Positions 57,960 to 64,000 of a stretch of DNA of 64,000 nucleotides are shown here, piece after piece. The position numbers and the translations under genes are program-made. The notes below the pieces were generated by a model. That model had not been told where the DNA came from, did no database searches, and saw only the letters and a list, made by a program, of their open reading frames with translations. The stretch is taken from the NCBI RefSeq assembly GCF_007713685.1, contig NZ_VMRJ01000005.1:248001-312000 (forward strand). Direction: 5' to 3'. How positions within the stretch are numbered: the first letter of the stretch is position 1; each line of letters starts with the position of its first letter. The DNA comes from Hymenobacter setariae. Its GTDB lineage: Bacteria > Bacteroidota > Bacteroidia > Cytophagales > Hymenobacteraceae.

Positions 57960-58658
57960 TTACAAAAAGCTGCGCAGCTCATCCAGGCTGGCAATTTCAT
58001 AAGTGGTTTGAACGAAGTGTCGGCGCCGCTCAGGATTAAAATACACTTGGTCAATGCCGGCGTTGTAGGCACCTAGTACATCACATTCGAGGTTGTCGCC
58101 TATCATCAAGCTCTCGGCGGCGGTGGCCCCAGCCTTTTCTAGGGCGTGGGCAAACATGCGCGGGTCGGGCTTGAGGCAGCCACTGGCTTCGGAGGTAATG
58201 ACTTCTTGGAAAAAGTCAGTCAACTTCGACGAAACCAACTTGAGGTGTTGCACCTCTTCAAAACCATTCGTGATGAGGTGCATCACGTAGCCTTTGTCGC
58301 GCAGGTAGCCCAGCACCTCGTGCGTATGCGGAAAAACGGCCGATTTATGGGGCAAGATGTCGGTAAATCGCGCCGAAATGTCGGCCGGAATATCGACCTC
58401 AGCCACGCCCAGCTTGGTGAGCGTGCGCAAAAAGCGAGTCTCGCGCAGCTGCTTCTGCGTCACTTTATTGGCTTGGTACAACCGCCACAGGGCATGGTTA
58501 ACTTCACTATAACGGCTGTTGAACTGCTCGAACGAAAACGTGCCGTGGCGCCCTAGGTCATAGTCGAGGTAAAGCTGCTGCAGTGTCTCGTGGGCGTTGG
58601 TCTCGAAGTCCCACAGCGTGTGGTCGAGGTCGAAGAATAAATGACGGTACTGCTTCAT
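57960..58658 (-). CDS. YjjG-family HAD phosphatase (noncanonical pyrimidine nucleotidase)
   Basis: A cytoplasmic HAD-IA phosphatase of 232 residues. Motif I is HLFFDLDHTLWDFETNAHET (nucleophile D11, acid D13), motif II MHLITNGFEEVQHLKL, motif III Lys in FFQEVITSEASGCLKPDPRM and motif IV SLMIGDNLECDVLGAYNAGI. The DHTLWDFETN wording and length fit the YjjG/YfnB group, which removes phosphate from pyrimidine nucleotides, including damaged ones. It is upstream of pruA with a 19-base gap; a metabolic link is not obvious. Confidence 0.88.
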   Translation of the reverse strand: MKQYRHLFFDLDHTLWDFETNAHETLQQLYLDYDLGRHGTFSFEQFNSRYSEVNHALWRLYQANKVTQKQLRETRFLRTLTKLGVAEVDIPADISARFTDILPHKSAVFPHTHEVLGYLRDKGYVMHLITNGFEEVQHLKLVSSKLTDFFQEVITSEASGCLKPDPRMFAHALEKAGATAAESLMIGDNLECDVLGAYNAGIDQVYFNPERRRHFVQTTYEIASLDELRSFL

Positions 58659-58697
58659 AAGAAGGCAATTGGGCTAGCGCTAACGTTATACTTCGGC

Positions 58698-59015
58698 TTA
58701 GTTGTCCAGCAGCAGGTCATTCAAAAGCCGTCCTTTGCCTAGATGCTCGTGCACCAAGCGCTCGGCGTCTTTGGGCCGCACATTGCCATAAAAAATGCCT
58801 TCGGGGTACACCACGATGGCCGCGCCAGGTCCCTTTTTGCACTGCTTACACAGGTCGAGGCAATTGCAAGTTTGCACGCGGTTGTGGGCTTTCTGGCCAC
58901 CTGCCACGAAGGTTTTGAGTCCTTGCAGCTTAAGTTCTTTTTTTATGGCCTTGGCTACCTCGTCGCCCACTTCGGACTTCTGATTGGTGCAAACAAAGAT
59001 GTGATGGTCAATCAT
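58698..59015 (-). CDS. thioredoxin-like [2Fe-2S] ferredoxin
   Basis: A 105-residue soluble protein with the thioredoxin-like ferredoxin fold found in NuoE-type domains. The start MIDHHIFVCTNQKS gives the first ligand (C9); further cysteines are C50, C52, C56 and C59 in VQTCNCLDLCKQCKKGPGAA, followed by the family end IVVYPEGIFYGNV. Stand-alone versions are common in Bacteroidota and cyanobacteria and are taken as small electron carriers; partner unknown. The ATG at 59015 is chosen because upstream codons do not resemble the family. It lies 61 bases downstream of an ArsR-type regulator on the same strand. Confidence 0.88.
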   Translation of the reverse strand: MIDHHIFVCTNQKSEVGDEVAKAIKKELKLQGLKTFVAGGQKAHNRVQTCNCLDLCKQCKKGPGAAIVVYPEGIFYGNVRPKDAERLVHEHLGKGRLLNDLLLDN

Positions 59016-59076
59016 GATAAAACAACTAGGAATAGGATAACTGTCTATGGAGTAGCTCACTGCGCTAGGTAGCAAC

Positions 59077-59466
59077 CTAGGACTCGGGCAGCCAGCGGCG
59101 GTTCTGAATCTTATAAGCCGCCAGCTCGCGGTTGCTCCATAGGGTTTGGTACACTTGTTGGTCGCGCAGCAGCTGCGGGTCGCGCTCCATGTACCCAAGC
59201 AACTGCTGTAGTAGCTCGATTGTCTCTTCCTTCAAAAAATAAAACATCCAGTTATCAAGCCGGCGAAAGCCAACCAGCCCAGCATTCTTTAAATACGTGA
59301 GCTGGCGCGAGGTTTTAGTTTGGGTAAAGTCGAGTACCTGTTCGAGGTCGCCAACGACCATTTCTTGGTTGCGCCACAGCAAATGCAGAATGCGCACGCG
59401 GCTCTCGTCGCCCAACGCCTTGAAAAGTTGTTGCCCAAATGCAACGGAGAAATGTTTTATGCGCAT
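59077..59466 (-). CDS. ArsR-family winged-helix transcriptional regulator
   Basis: A 129-residue DNA-binding protein. Residues about 8-90 form an ArsR-type winged helix: LFKALGDESRVRILHLLWRN, the recognition region DFTQTKTSRQLTYLKNAGLV and a wing (GFRRLDNWMFYFLKEE). There is no cysteine, so it is not a classical metal-thiolate sensor; the signal is unknown. The tail has a Trp-rich C-terminus (NRRWLPES). A TAnnTTTG box lies 40 bases upstream, back to back with that of the divergent exported protein gene, and the regulator may act on this shared region. Confidence 0.88.
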   Translation of the reverse strand: MRIKHFSVAFGQQLFKALGDESRVRILHLLWRNQEMVVGDLEQVLDFTQTKTSRQLTYLKNAGLVGFRRLDNWMFYFLKEETIELLQQLLGYMERDPQLLRDQQVYQTLWSNRELAAYKIQNRRWLPES

Positions 59467-59505
59467 CTGCCGTTGGGAAGCCGACGACCGGCTGCTTTAC
59501 AAGCC

Positions 59506-59513
59506 CAAAAGTA
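59506..59513 (-). promoter_or_regulatory. TAnnTTTG -7 box for the ArsR-type gene
   Basis: TACTTTTG on the minus strand, 40 bases before the ATG at 59466. It stands 24 bases from a plus-strand box, a second compact divergent promoter in this window. Confidence 0.5.
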
Positions 59514-59537
59514 CGGCGGCCGCGCCGGGCGGCTTCG

Positions 59538-59545
59538 TATCTTTG
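59538..59545 (+). promoter_or_regulatory. TAnnTTTG -7 box
   Basis: TATCTTTG, 31 bases upstream of the GTG at 59577. It is divergent to the box at 59506-59513. Confidence 0.5.
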
Positions 59546-59576
59546 TTTTAGTTGATTTAAGACCCACCCTACTTTC

Positions 59577-60251
59577 GTGAATAGTCGCCGTTTCTTAGTG
59601 ATGCTGAGCCTAGTAGTGCTCACTGGCCTACTGGCCGCCCCGCGGGCCTGGGCCCAGGGCAAGCGCCAGATAGTGCAGTTTACGGGCATCATCGCGAGTG
59701 GCGACAGCCTGCTGGGTGTGGCTGGCGCCTCGGTATACGTGCCCAAGGCTGGCCGTGGTACCACGTCCAACGCCTACGGCTATTTCTCCATGGCCGTGCT
59801 AGCTGGCGATAGCATTGTGGTGCGTTCGCTAGGCTACCGCAATCAGACCATTGTAATTCCGGCTGATTATCAGCGCCAAAGTTTCTCGGTTATTATTTCG
59901 CTCAAGGAAGATGCTACTGTGCTGCCCGAGGTGCGGGTGTTTCCCTACACCACCGAGCAGGCTTTTAAGCGCGCCTTCTTGGCTATGAAGCCGGCCGATG
60001 AGCGTGGCTCGGCGGCGGCCGAAAACCTCAATGAAGACTTGATGCGGAAGATTTTTAACAGCCAGCCTATGGGGGCCACGGCCAACTACCGCCAGACGAT
60101 GTCGCAGCAGCAGTACAACTTTGACCGCCGAATGGGCACCGCCCCCAATCTGCAGAGCAATAACCCCTTGCTAAACCCCTTCAGCTGGCTACAGTTGATA
60201 AAGCAGGTCAAAAACGGCGACTTCAAGCGTAAGTCTGGTGACGATTATTAA
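59577..60251 (+). CDS. exported protein with carboxypeptidase-like regulatory domain
   Basis: A 224-residue envelope protein. Signal peptide: MNSRRFLVMLSLVVLTGLLA, cleavage near AWAQ. The start is GTG; an ATG at 59601 inside the signal is a less good choice because it removes the basic end. Residues 32-115 form a carboxypeptidase-like beta-sandwich (FTGIIASGDSLLGVAGASVY, TTSNAYGYFSMAVLAGDSIV). The C-terminal half is helical and Gln/Asn-rich without a known domain (NYRQTMSQQQYNFDRRMGTA). The same layout is widespread in Bacteroidota with unknown function. It is followed by a terminator and then NDH-2. Confidence 0.82.
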   Translation: MNSRRFLVMLSLVVLTGLLAAPRAWAQGKRQIVQFTGIIASGDSLLGVAGASVYVPKAGRGTTSNAYGYFSMAVLAGDSIVVRSLGYRNQTIVIPADYQRQSFSVIISLKEDATVLPEVRVFPYTTEQAFKRAFLAMKPADERGSAAAENLNEDLMRKIFNSQPMGATANYRQTMSQQQYNFDRRMGTAPNLQSNNPLLNPFSWLQLIKQVKNGDFKRKSGDDY

Positions 60252-60337
60252 CCAATCAAAAGCATTTGTTAGCCAGTGTGTTACTGGTTGAGTTAATGTA
60301 AATTTCACAACAAAGGACAGGTTTTTTCGGTAAAGTG

Positions 60338-60361
60338 AAGGTGGCAGTCAATTGCCACCTT
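60338..60361 (+). terminator. terminator before the NDH-2 gene
   Basis: Arms 60338-60346 and 60353-60361 (9 bp, 6-base loop), followed by a T-rich tract. It ends just 11 bases before the ATG at 60373, so it may act as an attenuator for that gene as well as a terminator for the upstream one. Confidence 0.65.
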
Positions 60362-60372
60362 TTGCTTTTTCT

Positions 60373-61749
60373 ATGGATACGAATCTTCCGGTTTCGGCGC
60401 AGCCGCGCGTGGTAATAGTGGGGTGCGGCTTTGGCGGGCTGCGGCTAGCGAAGGAGCTGGCCGACGCCCCGGTGCAAGTAGTAGTGGTAGACCGTAATAA
60501 TTACCACAATTTTCAGCCGCTGCTATACCAAGTAGCGACGGGCGCGCTGGAGGCCGATAGTATTGCCTACCCAGTGCGCAAAATCTTCGCAGGCCAGAAG
60601 AACTTCTTCTTCCGCATGGCCGATGTGAAAGGCGTGAACTCGGCGGCTAATACCTTGCAAACCAGTATTGGTGACATCAAGTACGACTACTTGGTGGTGG
60701 CCACTGGGTCGCTCACCAACTTCTTCGGCATCGAGAGCATCGAGAAAAATGCGATGCAGATAAAGAGTATTCCGAATGCGCTGAACCTGCGGAGCTACAT
60801 TTTCCAAAACTTCGAGCAGGCGCTACTTGCCACCGACCCCGAGCACAAGCAAGCATTGCTCAACATCGTGGTAGTGGGCGGCGGGCCAACGGGCGTCGAA
60901 ATCAGCGGCTCGCTGGCCGAGATGCGTAACCACGTACTGCCCAAGGACTACCCAGAGCTGGACTTAAAGAAGATGCAAATTTTCTTGGTCGAAGCCGGGC
61001 CCGCGCTCCTAGGTCCTATGTCGAAGGCTTCGCAGGGCGATGCCAAGCGCTACCTCGACGAGCTGGGCGTGAAGGTGATGCTGAATACGGGCATCAAGCG
61101 GTACGAAGAAGGGAAAGCGTATTACTCAGATACCGAGTATATTCCGACCGAAAACATGGTGTGGGCCGCTGGGGTAAACGGCGCGGCCCTACCTGGCGTG
61201 GCCGAGTCGTCGGTGACGCGCAACAAGCGCATCACGGTAAACCAGTGGAACCGCGTAGAAGGTGAAACCAACATCTTCGCCATCGGCGACGTGGCCAACA
61301 TGGTGACAGAGGAAATGCCGAAAGGCTTACCGATGTTGGCCCCAGTAGCCCAGCAGCAGGCCGCCCACCTAGCTAAAAACTTGCAACGCATCATGCGCAA
61401 TGAGGCGCCGCAAGACTTTAAGTACTTCGATAAAGGCGTGATGGCCATTGTAAGCCGTAACAAGGCCGTGGTGGATATCAAAAACATTCACTTCAAAGGC
61501 TTCCTAGGGTGGTTGTCGTGGCTGTTTATTCACCTCATCCTGCTGGTCGGTTTCCGCAACCGAGTGGTGGCGTTGGTCGACTGGGCCTTTAGCTACGTGA
61601 GCTCAGGCCAAGCCCTGCGTCTGATTATCAGGCCGTTCAATAAGCGCGACGTGAAGGACGACAAAGGAAAGCGTGCCGCCGAGCAAGCCGCGGCTACGCC
61701 AGAGTACAACCCGACGCCCTCGGCCGTGCAGACGGCTCCAGTAGTTTAG
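60373..61749 (+). CDS. ndh: type II NADH:quinone oxidoreductase (NDH-2)
   Basis: A peripheral membrane flavoprotein of 458 residues that passes electrons from NADH to quinone without pumping protons. First Rossmann motif for FAD: VVIVGCGFGGLRLAKEL (11-27), then the quinone-site region NNYHNFQPLLYQVATGALEA. Second Rossmann motif for NADH: NIVVVGGGPTGVEISGSLAE. FAD-closing motif: TNIFAIGDVANM. The C-terminal segment WLSWLFIHLILLVGF is the amphipathic membrane anchor of the family, followed by a charged low-complexity tail. The ATG at 60373 is preferred over a TTG seven codons earlier. The gene is tail to tail with nuoN, so two alternative NADH oxidation routes are neighbours. Confidence 0.92.
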   Translation: MDTNLPVSAQPRVVIVGCGFGGLRLAKELADAPVQVVVVDRNNYHNFQPLLYQVATGALEADSIAYPVRKIFAGQKNFFFRMADVKGVNSAANTLQTSIGDIKYDYLVVATGSLTNFFGIESIEKNAMQIKSIPNALNLRSYIFQNFEQALLATDPEHKQALLNIVVVGGGPTGVEISGSLAEMRNHVLPKDYPELDLKKMQIFLVEAGPALLGPMSKASQGDAKRYLDELGVKVMLNTGIKRYEEGKAYYSDTEYIPTENMVWAAGVNGAALPGVAESSVTRNKRITVNQWNRVEGETNIFAIGDVANMVTEEMPKGLPMLAPVAQQQAAHLAKNLQRIMRNEAPQDFKYFDKGVMAIVSRNKAVVDIKNIHFKGFLGWLSWLFIHLILLVGFRNRVVALVDWAFSYVSSGQALRLIIRPFNKRDVKDDKGKRAAEQAAATPEYNPTPSAVQTAPVV

Positions 61750-61771
61750 GCGCATCTTACTGATAAGCTCA

Positions 61772-61813
61772 AACACAAGAAAAGCCACCCAACTGGGTGG
61801 CTTTTCTTGTGTT
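61772..61813. terminator. bidirectional terminator, 20-bp stem
   Basis: Arms 61772-61791 and 61794-61813 form a nearly continuous perfect palindrome with A and T runs on the outer sides. It lies between the convergent ndh and nuoN genes. Confidence 0.88.
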
Positions 61814-61830
61814 ATAATAGGCGTATTAGT

Positions 61831-63255
61831 TTATAGCAAGCCGCTTAAGAAGCCAGGCAGAATGCCCAAAATCAAGGTGAGGGCTGCTAGTATAACAAGC
61901 GTGATAGACTGAAAGCTATCGACTACAATGGGCGTTTGGGGAACGCCGGGCTCGGCGGGGCGCAGGTACATGGCAATGACTGGGCGCAGGTAGTAGTAAA
62001 TACCTACCATGCTCATTACCACCGCAAAAACTACCAGCCAGATATTGACGGGTGCTACGGCCGTGAAAATGAAAAATTTGCCGAAGAAGCCGCCCGTGAG
62101 CGGAATGCCACCGAGCGACAGCATGGCCACCGTGAGCACGAAAGCCAGCAGCGGATTGGTGCGACCTAGGCCGGCAAGGCCAGCGTAGTCTTCACGCTGG
62201 CGCTGGTCGGCCACGAGCTTAAGCACGCCGAATGCGGCTACTGTTGCTATCGAGTAAGCGAGGCTGTAGAAGAAAATACCTTGCGCGGCTGGGCCACTGA
62301 GCTTGCCCTGGCCCGCTACTAGACCTAGGAGCAAGTAGCCAGCGTGCGACACGCTAGAGTAAGCCAGCATACGCTTGGCGCTGGATTGCACCGCCGCGCC
62401 GATGTTGCCGAGTAGCAGCGTGAGCACGCACATAGCCGCGATGGTGGGCAGCCACACTGGGCTGGCGGCGGGTAAGGCTACTACCAGCAGCTTGAGGAAG
62501 GCAGCGAAACCAGCCGTTTTCACGACCGTGCTCATGAAGGCAGTGAAGAAAGTAGGCGTGCCTTCGTACACATCGGGCGTCCAGAAGTGGAAGGGAGCGG
62601 CTGATACTTTGAAGCCGATGCCAATTACCATCATCAGCACCCCCACGTAGAGCATGGGCTGCAAGGTTTGATTGGCGGGCGCGGCAATGGCGGCGGCTAG
62701 CTCCGAAAGCTGGAACGTGCCGGTGGCCCCGTAGAGCAGTGCCATGCCAAAAAGCAGAATGCCGGTGGCAAAAGCCCCTTGTAGGAAGTACTTGAGGGCA
62801 GCTTCGTTGGAACGCACATTGCGCTTGTCGGAGCCGGCTAGGCAATACATGCTGATACTCAGAATCTCAATGCCCACGAAGAGCATGATGAGGTGGTTGT
62901 AGCTCACCATCATGATGGCGCCTACCAGCGAGAATAATAGCAGCGAGTAGTACTCGGCCAGGTTGGGCTCGCCGGCGGCCACGTAGGAGCGCGAGAAGGG
63001 CAGTAGCACCAAAGCGGTGAGTAACACGATGCCACTAAACGCCACCGAGTAGTTGTCCACCGTCAGCATCTGGCTGATGTAGGGCGAATCGAACAAGCCC
63101 GTGATGCTGCCGGCGTGGTTCCAGTCGAGCAGATTGAGGCCAAAAACGAGGGCGAGCACGACCAGCACAAAGGGCATCAGCACTCGATTGGAGCGCAGGA
63201 AGCCTAAGAACAGGTTGACGATGCCGAAGACAGAGAGGAGAACTAGTGGAAGCAT
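61831..63255 (-). CDS. nuoN: NADH-quinone oxidoreductase subunit N
   Basis: An antiporter-like, proton-pumping membrane subunit of complex I, 474 residues with about fourteen helices. Key features: the Glu/Lys-bearing helices (LIMLFVGIEILSISMYCLAG; AALKYFLQGAFATGILLFGM) and the conserved segment AAPFHFWTPDVYEGTPTFFT, plus ASSAKRMLAYSSVSHAGYLL-type loop (QSSAKRMLAYSSVSHAGYLL). It is the last nuo gene here, directly downstream of nuoM (12-base gap) on the same strand, the standard order L-M-N. A bidirectional terminator follows. Confidence 0.95.
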   Translation of the reverse strand: MLPLVLLSVFGIVNLFLGFLRSNRVLMPFVLVVLALVFGLNLLDWNHAGSITGLFDSPYISQMLTVDNYSVAFSGIVLLTALVLLPFSRSYVAAGEPNLAEYYSLLLFSLVGAIMMVSYNHLIMLFVGIEILSISMYCLAGSDKRNVRSNEAALKYFLQGAFATGILLFGMALLYGATGTFQLSELAAAIAAPANQTLQPMLYVGVLMMVIGIGFKVSAAPFHFWTPDVYEGTPTFFTAFMSTVVKTAGFAAFLKLLVVALPAASPVWLPTIAAMCVLTLLLGNIGAAVQSSAKRMLAYSSVSHAGYLLLGLVAGQGKLSGPAAQGIFFYSLAYSIATVAAFGVLKLVADQRQREDYAGLAGLGRTNPLLAFVLTVAMLSLGGIPLTGGFFGKFFIFTAVAPVNIWLVVFAVVMSMVGIYYYLRPVIAMYLRPAEPGVPQTPIVVDSFQSITLVILAALTLILGILPGFLSGLL

Positions 63256-63267
63256 GACAATCGTAAA

Positions 63268-64000
63268 CTAGCGGCCAACGACCGTGAGAATCTGGCTGGT
63301 AACGGGCTCAGACAGATGCAGGAACGTGCCGGGAAACAGACCTAGCCAGAACACTAGCACAATAAGTGGGACAAACATGAGCAGCTCGGCGCCACTGAGG
63401 TCAGTGATAGTATCGGAATACGCTGACTCTGGCCCAAGCATGGCGCGCTGGTACATGCGCAGCAAGTACACAGCCGAGAAGATGATGGTGAGACCGGCTA
63501 CTGCGCCTGCCCATGCATTAAACTCATATACGCCCTCTAGCAGCAGAAACTCGCCTACAAAACCACCCGTGAGCGGCAGCGCTACGGTGCTGAGCAACAT
63601 CACCAAAAAGCACACTGACAGAAGCGGCGTGCGGCGGGTGAGACCGCCTAGGTCGGCTAGTGAGCGGGTGCCAGTGCGACGTTCGATGGCATCGGCCACT
63701 AAGAACATGCCCACCACGTTGACACCGTGGGCCAGCATTTGAACTACGGCACCTTGCAGACCGATGGCTTTGAGCGAGAATACACCGGCAATCATGAGGC
63801 CCACGTGCGAGAGCGACGAATAGGCTATGAGCTTCTTCATGTCATCTTGCCGGATGGCAATGATGGCGCCATACACAATGCCGATGATAGCTAGCACCAT
63901 GACCAGTTGCTGCCATTGGCTCACGCCGAGCGGCACTACAGGCAGCAGCCAGCGCAAGCAGCCGTAGATACCCATTTTGAGCATGATGCCCGAAAGCAGC
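63268..64000 (-). CDS. nuoM: NADH-quinone oxidoreductase subunit M, 5' end outside window
   Basis: The C-terminal half (about 243 residues) of a proton-pumping complex I subunit; the frame is open to the right edge, so the start lies beyond it. The Met at 63984 is internal to the family sequence (MLKMGIYGCLRWLLPVVPLG). Other family marks: IIAIRQDDMKKLIAYSSLSH, AHGVNVVGMFLVADAIERRT and GGFVGEFLLLEGVYEFNAWA. It is followed by nuoN after 12 bases. Helices and charged residues look intact in the visible part. Confidence 0.93.
   Translation of the reverse strand, partial: LLSGIMLKMGIYGCLRWLLPVVPLGVSQWQQLVMVLAIIGIVYGAIIAIRQDDMKKLIAYSSLSHVGLMIAGVFSLKAIGLQGAVVQMLAHGVNVVGMFLVADAIERRTGTRSLADLGGLTRRTPLLSVCFLVMLLSTVALPLTGGFVGEFLLLEGVYEFNAWAGAVAGLTIIFSAVYLLRMYQRAMLGPESAYSDTITDLSGAELLMFVPLIVLVFWLGLFPGTFLHLSEPVTSQILTVVGR

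Overview
The window is GC-rich (roughly 60% by eye) chromosomal DNA from a member of the Bacteroidota. Gene content points to Cytophagales and most closely resembles Hymenobacter: a type IX secretion sorting tail on a very large exported protein, TonB-dependent receptors with an N-terminal carboxypeptidase-like domain, WG-repeat and YkuD_2 proteins, a LytTR regulator, NuoN/NuoM, and TAnnTTTG (-7) promoter boxes instead of sigma70 -10/-35 pairs. Genus is an inference from gene style. No rRNA, tRNA, CRISPR array, transposase or prophage gene was seen. About 50 protein genes are supported; the last (nuoM) runs off the right edge.

Layout. 0.1-3.7 kb: a LytTR response regulator facing a soluble hybrid histidine kinase, then a small exported protein. 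3.9-8.4 kb: ruvC, a flippase-like UPF0104 membrane protein, a family 2 glycosyltransferase, a small helical protein and a lone OppC-type permease. 8.5-10.3 kb: a GAF/SpoIIE phosphatase and an exported protein. 10.2-16.4 kb: an exopolysaccharide group (Wzy/O-antigen-ligase-like, Wzz-like, Wzx-like flippase, acyltransferase 3). 16.5-23.7 kb: HNH protein, a beta-helix exported protein and an 1864-residue T9SS cargo. 23.9-30.0 kb: a conserved unknown protein and sbcDC. 30.2-37.3 kb: two small Pro-rich exported proteins, a stand-alone HscA-like chaperone, a TonB receptor and two tandem YkuD_2 proteins. 37.8-45.1 kb: NYN-domain protein, LemA-like lipoprotein, thiL, two small unknown genes, rlmD-type methyltransferase, WG-repeat lipoprotein. 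45.2-51.6 kb: an ABC-2 exporter (two permeases, one ATPase) behind a siderophore-type TonB receptor. 51.9-56.1 kb: two SGNH proteins and an MBOAT acyltransferase, an O-acetylation operon. 56.3-59.5 kb: P5C dehydrogenase, YjjG-like phosphatase, 2Fe-2S ferredoxin, ArsR regulator. 59.6-64.0 kb: an exported protein, NDH-2, nuoN and partial nuoM.

How genes work together. Three groups look functionally coherent: surface polysaccharide assembly (10.2-16.4 kb) with its probable O-acetylation (51.9-56.1 kb); iron-type uptake next to an ABC-2 exporter (45-51.6 kb); and the NADH-oxidising enzymes, NDH-2 and complex I, placed tail to tail at the right end.

The least expected signal is not a gene. The palindrome CCTAGG occurs about 108 times (hand count), roughly one per 590 bases, about five times the number expected from base composition, in genes and between them. 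CTAG words are usually avoided in bacterial genomes, so this looks like a highly iterated palindrome comparable in kind to cyanobacterial HIP1. Other non-coding structure includes fifteen TAnnTTTG boxes placed just upstream of starts (two divergent pairs), two families of long intergenic palindromes, and eleven terminator-like hairpins. I did not find an unmistakable new defence or mobile system.
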